A stretch of 64,000 nucleotides of DNA from Serilophus lunatus (lineage: Eukaryota > Chordata > Aves > Passeriformes > Eurylaimidae), in contig VXBA01002873.1 of the NCBI GenBank assembly GCA_013399895.1, positions 711,717 to 775,716 on the forward strand. The letters run 5' to 3'. The notes beneath the pieces were generated by a model that was given only the letters and a program-made list of their open reading frames with translations, was not told the origin of the DNA and made no database searches. Of this stretch, positions 26,646-39,900 are shown piece after piece. Position numbers and translations under genes: made by a program. Position 1 is the stretch's first letter. Every line of letters starts with the position of its first letter.

Positions 26646-26701
26646 AGATTGGCTTAAGTGAAAAAAAGTTAAAAAAAAAAAAAAGGGATTGGCTTAAGTG
26701 A
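26614..26701. repeat. A30 tract and A-rich 40-bp tandem duplication at the CR1 5' junction
   Basis: An uninterrupted A30 run (26614-26643) is followed by GATTGGCTTAAGTGA at 26647-26661. The same 15 bases recur exactly 40 bp later at 26687-26701, with a further A14 run (26671-26684) between them. The second copy leads straight into CR1 sequence. This looks like a slippage or tandem duplication of the junction. CR1 elements lack a poly-A tail, so the A30 tract is not the tail of this CR1 copy. Confidence 0.85.
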
Positions 26702-27378
26702 CAAGAAGTTCCAGGTTGGTTGATGAGAAGCTCAACACAACCCAGCAATGTACACTTACATCTCAGAAAGCCAACCTTGTCCTGGACTGCGCCAAAAGCA
26801 GTGTGGCCAGCAGGTCAAAGGAGGTGATTCTCTCCCTTCACTCTGGTGAGATCCCAGCTGGGGTATTGGGTCCAGCTTTGGGGTCCCCAGCATGGGAAGG
26901 ATTTGGACCTTTTGGACCAAGTCCAGAGGAGGCCATGAAGATAATTAGAGGGCTGGAGCACCTCTGCTATGTGGAGAGCCCAAGAGAGTTAGGGTTTTTC
27001 AGCCTGGGTAAGAGAAGGCTCAGGTGCCTTCCAGTATCTGAAAGTGGCCTATGAGAAAGATAGGGACACATTTTTTAGCAGGACGTGTGGTGATAGGACA
27101 AGGGGAATGGCTTTAAACTGAAAGAGGGCAGATTTAGATGAGAGATTAGGAACTAATTAGGATATTAGGAATATTTCTTTATTGTGAGCGTAGTGAGACA
27201 TTGGAACAGGTTGCCCAGAGAAGTTGTGAGTGCACCATTTCTGGAAGTGTTCAAGGCCAGGTTGGATGGGGCTTTGAGCAGCCTGGTCTAATGGAAAGTG
27301 TTGCTGTCCATCGCAGTGGAGTTGGAACCAGATGATCATTAAGGTCCCTTCCAACCCAAACCATTCCATGATTCTACG
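26702..27378 (+). mobile_element. CR1 LINE, 5'-truncated 3' end, plus orientation
   Basis: The segment matches the 3' part of avian CR1. The decayed C-terminus of ORF2 shows in one frame as VASRSKEVILSLHS, then MKIIRGLEHLCY and RELGFFSLGKRRL (the last two in frame, the middle shifted). The nucleotide sequence then continues through the CR1 blocks around 'ttttagcagg', 'gataggacaaggggaatggc', 'ggaacaggttgcccagagaag' and 'aaggccaggttggatggggc' to the end 'aaggtcccttccaacccaaa' and 'gattctacg'. Frame breaks and a deletion of about 15 bases near 27025 relative to the family show that it is dead. Truncation at the 5' end without a poly-A tail or target-site duplication is normal for CR1. It is the main evidence for an avian or close sauropsid source. 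Confidence 0.93.
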
Positions 27379-30300
27379 GTATTCATGACTTGCATCAGAG
27401 GAAGTGCCACTCGCAAGACTCTTGCTTTGAAAGCACTTTTGTATTCTCATCCTGATGCAACACTGCACTTGCTAGCTACAAGATAGGCACTAAACTGGTA
27501 CAGTCATGTTTATTGAAGGCAGCAAATTTCAAAATTCTCTTCAGAAAAAAAAATCTACACTATTATTTTTACAGAACAAACACTAAAAATAAAGGGAAGG
27601 GAAGAAAAAGGAAAGGTCATAGAGTGTTTATTATACAAAATAGCTCCCTGACTGTGAGGGAACATGGGCAACTTACTTTCTGTCCTGATTTTTGAGGAGT
27701 ATGTGTTTGGGCTTTTCCTCTGTCATATAACATCCCAGTGGAGTAGCAGGAGTAGTCTGGGTGTACAGGAGTGGAAGAGGTGTTGTTTCCCTGCCTCTCA
27801 CAGTACCTGCCTATGCTGTAGGTGGAGAGCAGAGGGATATCTGTTGAGCAGAGCTAGTCCCACCTTGTTCCTGGAGCAGGTCATCACTGTTCAATCCATT
27901 TCCTTTTCCAAGTTTTTCAGGACAGTGCAGCAGGAGATGACCCCTTGCTTAAAACAAGGACATAATCAAGTCTCTATGCAATTGTTTTATGTTTGCTCTC
28001 TTGTGATCAGCCAAAGCTAATCTGACATGCTCAAATGTTCTGTTATGTTTCCTTTAAGAAATAATGAGACTCCGGTATTAACCTTTTTTTTCCCTCCTTA
28101 AAACAGCTCCATCTCCCCTTGAGTCTGGTAGTAGCCCTATTTTCTCCCAGAACTTCTACCGAGGTAAAGTCCATCCTGTGCTTGCACTACCTCATCATAG
28201 TACGTTATAGATGGTGTTTGAGGGCTGCAGAATTAGCGTCCCCCAGCTTCTGTCTCAGATGTTGGTCAAAGTATGTTGCTCCTTAGAGCTACATTTCTAA
28301 CCTCCACACAAGAGCAGTGAAGGCAAGTCTGAGACATTCTGAGTTCAGTGACAGCCTCCTGAGATCTGCATCAGCCAGAGCTCTGGAATTGTCCTTCCGA
28401 GGTTCATCCCTCAGCAGGTTGTGCCAGGCAAGCCAAGCTTAGTAGGTGAGTTTATTAACTTCATCCAGAAGAATAAGGCTTCCTCAAGCAGAGTTTGGTT
28501 TGAATTCTGAGAAGGTCAGCGTGGGAAGCTCCCCATAGAAGCTGAACTTTGATATTGTCAGCCAAGACAGATTCAGAAGATTTGGGAACATTTTTTTTCC
28601 CTTCTTTATAATTATATGAAATGCGGGAGACCTATGAATAGGCTATTTTTAGATTGTACTTTCAAATATACAGTATCATAGTATGACAGCAAATTAAAAT
28701 CAAATTTTATTTTTTTTTTGAAGAAATGGAACTCCTAGTGGAAAGTTTGATGAAGAGCAGTATGCTGCTCTGCACAGGAATTCTGCTCCTGTGACTAAAT
28801 TAAACATCACTGGTTGTTCTCATTTAGATTAACACTTTTGGAAGTTCTTTTCTTTAAAGCTAGTGGATTGGACTTCTAATTTTAACTCATATGGTTTATA
28901 ATTAGAAACATTTCCAAACTTGTTTACAAACACCTGCACTTGACAGTGTGTGTCTGCAATTTTAGAAGGACTCACTTGTCATTTCCAATAGGGGTTGAGA
29001 GGGCATATGAGTTCTTTGTGTTTGTACAGTTAGTTTCAGGACACTGGAACGAAAGTGCATTTTTAAAAATAAGAGTACAAGTATGTCATGTTTTGTGAGG
29101 GGGATGCAAACAGGTCCTATTAACTAGATGTGGATTATATCAAAGTCAGGAGGATTGTTAGTTATTGATCATTTGGAGCAAGACCTAAACTGGCACCCAA
29201 AGGAGAAATTCCAAGAACTAATTTTAGCAGTTGAGTCTCTCAATTGGAGAAGATGGTTTACACGTTTTCTGTTTTTATCTGTACTTCAAACATATTACTT
29301 TCTTGCCAGCTGTCCTTCAGAAGCTATTACGAAGGAGTTTAAATTACTTTTGAATAAATGATGGCATTGTTTTTTCATACCAATTTAGAAATAAGTTGCT
29401 GAATGTACAGCGAAACAGTGGAGCATGGATTGTCTTGCCCCTGGGTGGGATGTGTGTGTTACACAAGTCTGTATGCAGTGGGGTGAATATTGGTCAAGTA
29501 TATAATCATGTTTGAGGTAAACAAAATACTTTACTAAAAAAGATCCCTTTGGTTTCTCAATTTGCACTTTTCATCTAATTTTTAGCTGGATCACATAGGT
29601 TAATTTTGTTGCTTACCAATTTCTAGTACCATAGGAAAGATTATCATTGCTAAAAATTGATGCAGCGTGGGAGGATGTCAGGAAGAACCCCCCAAATATG
29701 CTTCAAAGGTACAACTAAACCAGAAGTAGTCAATGCAGACTTAAGCAGTAGTGGTGGAAGGTGTCCTATTGATTGCTTAGTGCTCATGTTGTTACTAATT
29801 GGTATGAAAAACTCTGGTTAATTAGACCAGCCTGGTTGGCTGTTGTGTCCTCTACTAGAAATTGTGGTCAGTCTTAGAAAAACTTCAATATAGGAGAGGA
29901 TAAGGAGGCCACAAAACAAAATGGTTTTTATTTGCAGCCGTTCTGGTGTCCAAAGAAAAATGGACCTGGATCCAAATGGGAATCCATGTTGATGCCAAAG
30001 GATCATGTCCTCAGAGGTCTTATTCTCTATCATATTCACTAAGAGTGGATATAGATGGAATTAGGCACCTAAATACCTTTTTGTATGCTTGTTCTTTGAA
30101 GATAAACCTGTAGTCTGCAGCCTGTATCTTATGCTTGACCCTGCTGCAGAGCACACAGCAGACAGTCACTGGAGGCCTCCTTTGAAACAATTGCTTGTGA
30201 GTAAACAAACAGATAATTACATAAAGCTTTTGGAGTACAATGCACAGGTCTAAAGAATTAAGTTTTTCCATTTGTAAGCCAGCTGTGCCTCATACCTGTA

Positions 30301-32409
30301 TTTTTGAATTCCTTTGAGGAAATACAATTTTAACAAGAATTTATTTTCTGTGGCAAACAGTCTTCTTTAATTCTACTTTTTAAAAAAGTAGGCCAGCCAA
30401 AATTATGATGTTACTTAGATACTCCACAGCATAATCTCTTAGCAAGTGTGGTTGCAATTAATAAATTGTGTTGTAGCCATATTAGGCTTTTACCATCTTT
30501 GAAAATAGCTTCAAACACAGCTTACAAGCTCCAGTGTTGTCAGGGTTCCAGTTGATCAGAGTTAGAAATACATGACATTTTAGAAATTGGTCGTGATTCA
30601 AATATGACCATAGAAATTAGACTTAAGTGGAATTTAATACCACTTCTAGCTTAACTAGAAACTTATCTCTTTATGGTGAATTCTGCCTGGGAATAGCACT
30701 TGCACAACTGATGTACCGACAGAAATGTCACTTCATGCCCATCTCTTCAGTTTTCCTCTATTTCTGTTTGCTTGTGTTAGCTCTCTGCCCACTTTCCTAA
30801 GTGTTAATGGATAGAACCGTCTCCAAAATGTTAGCGAAGGCTCAAAAGCAAAACTTATGCAAGTGTAGAACGATCCAGCAATACCTTGAAAACAGTCAAA
30901 AACCATTTTGATGTCAGAAGTCTTGACTGTGAAGTTAGCTACAAGCTTTCTCCGACATAGGTGGTAAGGAACGAAGACCTCTGTGGGATGTTTGTAGACT
31001 TATCTAATCTGCATAAGCCTGGCTGGTTCTTTGGTGAGAGTCTTTGGGTGAAGTAGAGTCTATGATGTACGCTTGAAGCAATCCATTCTTAGAGTAATCT
31101 GCTTGACTGCCATAAGGATATAGTATGGAAAATTCTTTCATTTTTTGTATTTGAAGGGATACTGTCTTCCTCAGAAAGTGATAAAGAAGATAAATACAGG
31201 AGTCATAAGAAAGAAAAGAAAATGGCCTTCAGAGTTTTGCTTTTGCTCTTCTTGTAACAAATAGCTCTCATTTCTGGTGAAATTATTACTCTTCACAAAG
31301 AATCCCATGGTATGATTGAACAGTTTGAGCCACAGCATGCATGGTCTACCAGTGCGATTTTAGAACTGAATTAATATTCAGGTAATTTGATGGTGCATCA
31401 TATGCCATCACGCACCACAAGAGAGGAAGTTCTGGGATGCAGTGTCTGGTTGCAGCTAGAAATCAGCTGTGGATGTAAGTTTACAGCTTGTATATTGCCA
31501 AAGGGAGTTAATGTATGTTCCCAGCCCATGAAGTCCCAGCTATGGTTGCATCCCTGGGCCTGGGACGCATTGCAAATCCCTGAGATGCAGATCCTTTGCC
31601 TGTGTCTCCCATGGTACATAGCTGTAACCGGTTTCTAAAAGTCCAAGATTGGCGTCAAACATGCATTTTCCTTAGAAGTAATGAAGAAGGACTGTGACTA
31701 TTCCTATGGCCTATTGTAAATTATCTTAAACTTTTGTATTTTTATTACAGGTGCATATATTTTATATGAGCAGCTCTTTCATATTTCTGAAGTAATTCCA
31801 TGCCATTAAAATATGTGGTTTTCATGCTTAAAGAAACTGTTATGTGCCAGTTGTACCCCAGCTGAAGGGACCTAGAGCAAATGTGTACAAAGTGAAATTG
31901 CTTCAGGATAATCTGCATTGGTTTAGGGGAGAGTTAATGATAAATTTATTTTCGTGACCTGTCTGCCAGATATTTGTACACTAATTAGATCCTATTTTGA
32001 GGGCAGATCATGTGAGCTTGTAAGGAACCCCTTGTACAGGATGGGAAGGGCAAGAGGATTTTTCACCCTAGTGAATGCAAAACCCACCTTTTTTTATGAA
32101 ACATCACCTAAATATGTGCATTATTTCTAAGTAGCATGTGAATCCCTGGGCTCGTATAGAGGCTCACGGGTGTAACTGTAGCCAGCTCAGGTGTTCAAGT
32201 GTAGGGCGCTGGGGAAGAAACTGAACTGACTCAAAGCATAGTCATAGTTTTGACTTTATATAATGCCTTTCGCAATACAGTAGAAAATTATCTTTATGAC
32301 TAGTGTCAGGGCCTGTTGTATAAGTAATCCAGTCATGGTGCTGGTTGGTATCTCGCTTTTCACTTGAACCTCTCTGCGATGCAGGTCTTGGAGGAGTGAG
32401 TGCCTGGTG
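27379..32409. other. Non-coding stretch, no gene identified
   Basis: AT-rich DNA with purine-rich patches (around 27545-27620). It contains a distant inverted repeat (29371-29385 against 29797-29811, listed separately). Open frames at about 31387-31638 on both strands overlap each other and have no recognisable motif. Confidence 0.6.
29371..29811. repeat. Pair of 15-bp inverted repeats about 411 bp apart
   Basis: TTTTTCATACCAATT at 29371-29385 is exactly the reverse complement of 29797-29811, and partial similarity continues on the inner side. The spacing would suit a small non-autonomous DNA transposon, but I see no target-site duplication and no internal family match. Chance similarity remains possible. 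Confidence 0.35.
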
Positions 32410-32535
32410 CAGTCTCTGCCTGGCTCTTTGGTAAGTCATTCAAGCCTATCTTTCTGTACAGTCACTTTTCAAACTGATGAGCAAAAATAAGGAAAGTTTT
32501 CATAGAGTGCTTTAAAAGAGAGCTGCTAATCAATT
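32410..32535 (+). repeat. Possible MIR-like SINE fragment
   Basis: The sequence shows 'ctctgcctggctctttggtaagtcattcaagcc' in the place of the MIR core. It then shows 'tttctgtaca', 'aataagg' and 'agagtgctttaaaagagagct', which follow the order of the MIR tail. Divergence is large. Confidence 0.35.
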
Positions 32536-33499
32536 TTTCTTATTATTTTATGCCCTGTGATTTTTACACCACCCCCACCAGCTGGTTAATCATGCAAAAG
32601 CTGAACACTTCATTAGCCAGAACATGTTTGCCCATGGGCATTTCTGTAGTAAATTAGTTCTTTCTATTTATACAGGTAAGTCATGGCCAAAAGTCTTTAA
32701 GGTGCCAAAGGTAAGGGTTCGAATTAATTCTTTTTTCACGTTTTCAAAAGAACTAGGCTTAACTTTGTGTGCTGTTGATTTGAAATTATGTTTGAATTAA
32801 ATGTAGTGTGGATGAAAGAGCATTCTCAGGCTGTTCTGAAATATATTGTGTCTTTCTGGATCTCAGTTTTAGCCTTTGTAGTACAGCCTGCCTTAAACCC
32901 CCAAACCCTCAAAACTCATGCATGTACCCACTTATATATATATATACATGTCTATGTATATGCACAGTATTTACATGCAGAGACTCTGCTTCTTTGAGTG
33001 GCATGTGGCATATTGACCCACGTTTTTCTTTTCTTACTCTGTGCCTTTTAAACTATTAATTGAAAATATGTGGTCTGTAGATGCCTTTTTCCCTCAAATC
33101 AAATGGTGCCCTCTGAAAGCCTAGTTTAGCTCGACAATGAATTTAGCTTTCAGGCTTTGGCCATTGCAATATTGTTTGAATGCCACCATTTCCTGCAATC
33201 AATGTAATTTTATATCTACTTGGAATAGAAAGTCAAGATGGTGATTGCCTTAATTTAACTCGGTGTTGTATTCATTAAGGAGCTGATCCCAAATTCCTTT
33301 CAGATCAAAGTCTGTCTTGATTTCACTAGCACCTTTGAGTGCACAAGGTGTGCGGTAGCCCTCTAAAATGTTGTCATTGTGACTAGTGAATAAAAACTAA
33401 ATGTGTTGCTAAATTTAGGCTGTTGCTCATGTCAGCTTCCTTTTCTAAATGACGGTAAGTGCATTCCATAAATAGTATGCCTCTTATGTTGTCATATCT
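32536..33499. other. Non-coding stretch, no gene identified
   Basis: AT-rich, with a short TA-rich patch at about 32933-32950. The part at 33110-33340 has fewer low-complexity tracts and looks like typical conserved non-coding DNA, but nothing in a single sequence can prove this. Confidence 0.5.
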
Positions 33500-33750
33500 C
33501 TTTGGCTTGCTTTGCAGTATTTTACAGGATATTTGCAAATGAATTTTGTGTTCAGTAGGCAGGGGATGAAAATAACACTACTCATTGGGACTCCATTAAC
33601 CCACTGCTAATGAGGAACCATTTCGAGGGCTGGATGAGCGTAATTCAGATTAGCCTGCGTGCCAGGCTGCGCTGCTGCCGCTCAGGCTTGCACTGTGCCA
33701 TGCTTCCGCCGCGCTCCGGAGGGACAGGGCCCAGAGCGGCGCAGCTGGCA
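33500..33750. promoter_or_regulatory. Candidate regulatory element: CpG cluster beside homeodomain/POU-like motifs
   Basis: About eleven CpGs fall within about 110 bp (33637-33745) in a region otherwise almost free of CpG. Just upstream are ATTTGCAAAT (about 33531-33540, octamer-like), TAATGA-type sites in 'gctaatgagg' (about 33606-33615) and 'gtaattcagatta'. Such combinations occur in developmental enhancers and small orphan CpG islands. This is motif reading only. The cluster could also be a coding exon or a remnant of a GC-rich repeat, and the MIR-like fragment follows at once. Confidence 0.3.
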
Positions 33751-33940
33751 CAGCTCTGACACTGACTTTTGCTGCTTAAGTTTTCTGTGCTTCGGTTCCC
33801 CTTTTGGAAGGTAGGAGAGGAGAGTGAGTGTGTGTGTGTGGGGGGGGGGGGGGTGCACATAGATAGGTGACAGTGATCTTGACCTCCATGGTCAGGTGTT
33901 TTGAGATGTAATGAAATACTCTACAAACACTATGCTTGTG
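33748..33940 (+). repeat. MIR-type SINE fragment with internal TG/G insertion
   Basis: The segment reads 'cagctctgacactgactttt', then 'ttctgtgcttcggttcccc', as in the MIR core. It is interrupted by a short TG run and a G14 homopolymer (33840-33853). It then resumes as 'gtgttttgagatgtaatgaa' and 'actctacaaacacta', as in the sauropsid MIR tail. The order and spacing fit well once the simple-repeat insertion is removed. Confidence 0.55.
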
Positions 33941-36900
33941 CTCGCTTGATAGCATTGTTACTTGTAGAAAAGGGTACTACGTGATGACAGTTAAGGTGGT
34001 CCAGACTGGCCCTTAATTAATTTTATTTTCAAAATCTATATTAGTGACTGCCATGAGGGCACCTGGGCACTTTACATCAATAAAATAATCAATTTAAAAA
34101 ATGTGTAGACCAGAACTCTGTGTTCACTAACAAAACTCCTGTTCCCCATTATGGCTAAAGGTCAGTCCAAGGCTGGCCAAGCAAGCAGGACTCTCATTTC
34201 TGCACCTTGGCGCTTGCCAGACGGGGCTCTGGTGGAACACCACTGGCAGCAGCTTCCAGATGCCTGTAGTCCCTGCAGAGAATGTCTTGCTGATGACCGA
34301 TGACTTGTTAACCCCCTGCAGGTCTCAAATTGGTTTCAGGACTGAAGGAGAAGGTGGAGAAAGACTAGTTTCAGAGCCCAGTCCCAATTAAAAATGTGAC
34401 TTTGACAGTTATGAGCAGTCCACTGAAGGGACATGGTGGAGCTGTGCTGCTGGAATAGGAGAGAGAGGAAAAAAAGTCTTTCTCCTAAAAAACAGGCTAG
34501 AAATCTCTTAACTGAAGGAACTTTATTGATGATAAATGTTACATTATGCAAGCTTAGCAAATTCTCTAGGAATATAATGCTTCCCTGTTTTTTCTTAATA
34601 TGTGTTAATATTTTATGATGCCTGTGCATTAAGGGCCAGTTCCTACAATGTTTAAGTGAGTTTGGGCTGCTAAATTGCCTTTATGGGCTTTTAAAAAAAC
34701 ACTACTGGTCACCATGGATTAGCTAAATTCCCAGTTTCACTTAACATGCTGATGATATAAAATCAGCCTGTTTCTGTTTTTCATGCATTAAGTAAGCATA
34801 TGCAATTAAATGTGGCAAAGCTGCATTTTGGTTATTAGTACATTTGGGGCAATAATCTCACCTTAATAAAAATCTAATTGTGCAAACAGCACTGAAACTA
34901 GGAGTTCTTGGAGCCCGATGTAATTTTTGGAATGTGAAATGATAATATATTTTCATGTCTTGAAATCCAATTGAACTCAAGCTGAGTTTAAAAATCCAAG
35001 ATCTGATTCAGGAGAATTCAGTCCCATCTGGCCGGTGGGTAGCAGGTGTGCAGTGTGTGTTTTAGGGAGGGAGGTGATTGCAGGGAGTGAAATATTTCTC
35101 TTTCCTGTAAAGCTTTAATTCCAGTTTAATGCTGTGGTCTGAGGCTATCTGCAGTTTAAGTTCTTTGGTAATTACCTACATCTATTGTTGGTCTTAATTT
35201 CTAGACAACATAATGGTGATGTTGAATGGCAGAAACAAGTAAGCGTCCAGAATTACAGAGAAATATGGTTTTGAATTCTCAAAGTTTGAATTTATTTTCT
35301 GATTACACACAAGTCCCTTGTATGGCATAGCGTATTTTTACAAATTGATAAAGACATGATCCTTGAAGACTGAATGAGAAAGGTTTCATTGGAGTGTTCG
35401 GTATCAAGGGCTTTTGAGGGTTGTTTCATGTTCCTACAGCAACATAGAGAAGGTTTGTTTCATCTATATATGTTTATAAAAGAAAAAAAATGTGCAATTT
35501 CTGTTTTCATCCCATAACAGATAGGTTCTTCATTTTTTATTACCGCAGTTATAATGAAGGACATTTTTTAATCTTTAAAAGTATTTTATCAATCTAGTGG
35601 ATACTTTTTAGTTTGTAACCTGAACAAACTTTTCCCAGCCTTTCTCATTTTCCTTTCTCGTACCTTTTCTTCATCTTTTGATTAGGTACTGCCAGGTACC
35701 CCCTGTCTCTGCCTCGGAGCTTCTTGCTTAGGGGGTTCAAGAACCTGTTCTTCTTTTGACTTTTGTAACTAGCAGTCAAGCTGGCTTCCTTTTCTGCTGC
35801 TTCAACTCTCCCTCTTGCAACTTTTATATATTTCCTCATCTTTTTATTTCTCTTCACTGCAATATAACTTTGTGCTGGAAAGTCTTTCAGCACATGAAGT
35901 TTTTATGGGAGCTGGCACTCAAAGCACGACTTACTTAACAAAATAGGTAAGCAAACATATTATTTTATAGTTTTTAACTTCACATTACTACAGCAGATGA
36001 CACTTTGCTACTGTATTTCATAGATTTTTTTTTCATAGTGAACTGACTTAATTTCGAATGTAGAGTGGAGCTGGAGCTGTGTTGCCAAGGGAAGTCCATT
36101 TGGTTTGACAGGCAAAATGATAAACATCTCTCTGGACATCCCCAAAATGTTCTCCCTATTATTTGTTTGCTTTATGAAGTTGAATGGAAGAGGTCACCCC
36201 CTTTGACAGAGCAGATTCTTTTTTCTAGCAATCAGGCCTTGCAAGAAAACATTTTTTATTAAGCAAGTCATCCATACCACACCGTAGGCTGTTTGAGTGT
36301 AACAGTATGTTACAGTCTGCAAAGTTAATGCAGTTAATATTCAACTGAACTTTTGGGGGGTTGCTAATCCCTTAGGCGGGCTTAGCAGAAAGGGCAAACA
36401 TATTTATAGCACTTTGAATCAGACTGCAGTGAACAAGTAACAGTATGTGTTATACCATGCAAATGTTACACAATTTCAAGAAAGCTCAGTGCATAATCAT
36501 ATTTTAATAGTTTTTAAGTTGATGAAATATCTCATCTGTAAGCAACAGAGTTGTTGGTTCAGTGGACAACAGGTTTGTTAAAATGAAACTCTGTGAAACT
36601 ATTTGAGGTTCTTTTTCTAGTGATAAAGTTCTGTAGGTTCTGAACAGATTTATGGGCTGTTTAATTAGGAGCTAACTGTATTCTTTAAGCTCTGTCATTT
36701 GTATTATTCCCTAATAGGATTTTGTTGGACTTTGTCACATATCTGACTGTGACTGAGTGTGTGTAGGGTTGTCAATAGCCTGTTCCGTATAGACCGTGAT
36801 CTCTTATTGTAGTTGTAGAAGTAAAAAAGATCGTTCCTGAATGATCTTTCCTCCAGAGTGGAAGTGTGACAGTGGATAGAGTTTGCTTTTATTAGAGCCC

Positions 36901-39900
36901 TGGGCATGCCAGGCAAAAGGAACAACACTTAAGTCATGAGTTGCAGGAAGTTCATGGAGAAGCTGAAATACTCAGACTGAGAATGTCTAGCAATAAGGGT
37001 CATATTTCTATGAGACAGAATCTCTCCACATTTATGTCATGGACAAAACTTGCATTGAGTGTAAGGTTATATGGAAAAACACATGAAGGCCCTACAATGC
37101 TACCGTTCGATCAAGAGAAAAGGAAATTACTGTCTTGGATTTTCCACAGAATTTGATTGTGTAGACTTTTCAGTCTAAGAAATAAGAGATTGGCCACCTG
37201 GCAATCAACAAAAAGTAATTTTTGCCTTTTCTAAAAATTTTATTTTGAAATATATTAATGTAATTGCTAACAGCTGGAGTCTGTATGGTTGATTTTTAAG
37301 ATGAACTTCTGGTGCCATACCAACGCAGAATACAGGCCTGATGAAGTGGCCACTCTATTCCAGTTAAGATTTTTAACATTTTTTCTAGATACTAATTATT
37401 GGAATGAGTAATTCTAACTTGGAAGCTGACCTTAAAGGGGGCTCAGGTGCCTGAATTTATATATGCACTCAGGTTACTTACTAATTTGCCACCTTACCTG
37501 CACCGCTCTTCCTTTTCCTTTTGCTTTTTGTGAACCACATTGGCCATTCATAGTCCTCCAGGAAAACGTCCTACAAAATAATTGATTTCTCAGAATTTTT
37601 AGGAAAAATGTAAATATGTTGATAAAGATTTTCAAATCTTTTCTTTGTTATATTTTCTGTTAAAAATAACATGACTAATTACTAGGGTAAGTTAAAATTT
37701 TGTATTGGAGGTGTTTTTATCTGAAGTACCTGAAAATAAGTTTATTATGTACAAAATTTGGAATTCCAGAGTAAATTATCCTGAGTAATATTATCTCAAA
37801 GGTCAAAAGCCTCTCCCAAGGAAGGGAGCAAATTAGAAGGGAATTTGAGCAAATCAGGTTGGATGTGTAATGGCTGCACAAGGCTGATGTGGCTGACACT
37901 GATGCAGCTTCTTTCAGTTACTCATCCTGAATGTCCCTAGCTTGTCATTGGATCAGCTTCCACGCAAATCCTAAGCAAGATTCAACCCTAAGCCTTGACA
38001 TCTATAATATGATCTCGTAACATTTCTGTCATTTTATTAAGCAGTAAATACAGACGTCCATAGCAAAGGCCTGACTTCACAGAGTATGCTGGTGAAGGTG
38101 TGCTAGATCTTAGGTACTCATCCTGCAACCATCTTGGAGCTCAGAAATAGATTAAACTATCTGCAGTTTTATTATGAAAACACAGAGTTAACACTCTTAT
38201 GATATTAAGTGTGTTAAAAGTTAGGGTATGTGTATGTGTGTGGTACTGTACTGTACTCTATACATTTATGAGCTCTTTTTATAGTACCATTCCCAGCAGC
38301 ATTCCCAGGAGCGGTCCAGGTCCAATCAGGACTGGTATGCCATTGTGCGAGGTGTTGTTCTAATTCATGTGTAAATGTGGAGTGGTTGCTGCCCTGAGGG
38401 TATTACAGTGAAATTACAAACAGGATAAAAAATAGGAGGAGGTGTGGAGGAGAAGGAGGGCAGCTGCAGCAAGGTGCACTTGTCTGATTGGGGTTGTGGT
38501 ATGTATGGTCTGATCCTAAGTAATGGGCATTTCATTTATTTAGAAGTCTGCTGCCTTCAAAACAATTAGCCTCATTGTCCTTTGTTTGTGTCTTATTTAT
38601 TTAAGCAGAAATGTAGAAAGTACAAAATTAATTGTTCCCAAGATCCTTCTAGCTTCCTGCTCTGTCTCTGGCAATGACCAACCCCAGGTGCCTCAAGGAA
38701 AGTTGTAAGAGCTTCACAATGGGCACACATAGGATAATCTTCTCTCTACACATTCTCATCCTAAACTTTCATTATTTGGGATTAATTTAAGCTTTGAAGC
38801 ATGAGGTTTTAAAAAAGAATATATTTGTTGTTCCCCCTCCTCCACTGTCAACCTTGCTTAAAATATGAAATATCCTTCCAAGCCCATCATCTGAGCTGTC
38901 CTCAGGGTAACCCTACCTGCTTCTTGGTGTGCTGGCCAAATCTGCAGCTTGGGAACTACCATGAGGGTTTTGCTTCCTCTGATGTCAGAAGGCACTGGTA
39001 GATCCTTTTCCCCTGGGAGGTGGGTGAAGGCAGAAGTACAGTTGAGCAGTAATGGCCTGGGTGTTCCCATGTCACCATATGTTAAAGCTGTGATGCTGCA
39101 GCTGGATCTCTACCCTTCCTTTTAATATTTTAGTGGCTTATTTGCAGTAACGCAGAGTAGGAAATAGCCATAAATAAATCTGGGAGCCTTTGTATTAATT
39201 TCTTTTGCTAGCTGTGTACATATGAGCAGCTTGCCATTTGCATATGTGAATCTTGTCATAACAATTTTGGGAAGTGATTTGTTAATAATCAAGTTCTCAG
39301 AACAGCTCTAAATCAGTAATTGATGTAGGTCTGGATAAAGCAAGCCTTCCGCCTGCCTATTTTGTGGAGCATTTTTGGCAAGTTTCAAGCTAGTGTGAAA
39401 ACTAGCCATCAGAATAAAATTTAGGACAGCTGGGATGCTTTGCAGTGAAGACTTTTGGCTCCACAGTTCAAATAATCACAATAGCAGCTCAATTTAGCCT
39501 TTGGCTGGGTAGGTTTGGCAGGGCACAATGAAAAATAATTATTTCATGGCCTGCTTATTTGTCCCTTAACAAATAAACTCTCTGACCTATGCAGGCTTAT
39601 GTAAATATGTTGCCGTATGTGGGGTTGTAGAACACTGTTGTGTCCCCATTTGGAAATATGTTTTATTTTGCCCTCATGTTACAAACTTTTTTTAGAGTTC
39701 TGTTTTGGAAGCAAAGAAAGGGATAGGATGTATCAAAAACTGAAGCCCAGACAGCCAGGCACAGAGTCTAAAAAGCCATGTAACAGTCTTTTTTCTGAAA
39801 ACACATCTATTAGTATGCAGTGTTTTCACTGCTCTAATAATAAGAGCAATCATGATACGAGCAAGTCCGTCTCTTCGCAGCCTTCCCATGCGGGATGGAG

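Noticed and set aside
32700..32730. GGTTCGAATT word resembling a tRNA T-arm
   Set aside because: No acceptor stem, anticodon arm or A-box at the right distance.
35645..35893. Lys/Arg-rich minus-strand frame, considered as a processed pseudogene
   Set aside because: The composition follows from the pyrimidine-rich plus strand. No poly-A tail, no target-site duplication and no known protein recognised.
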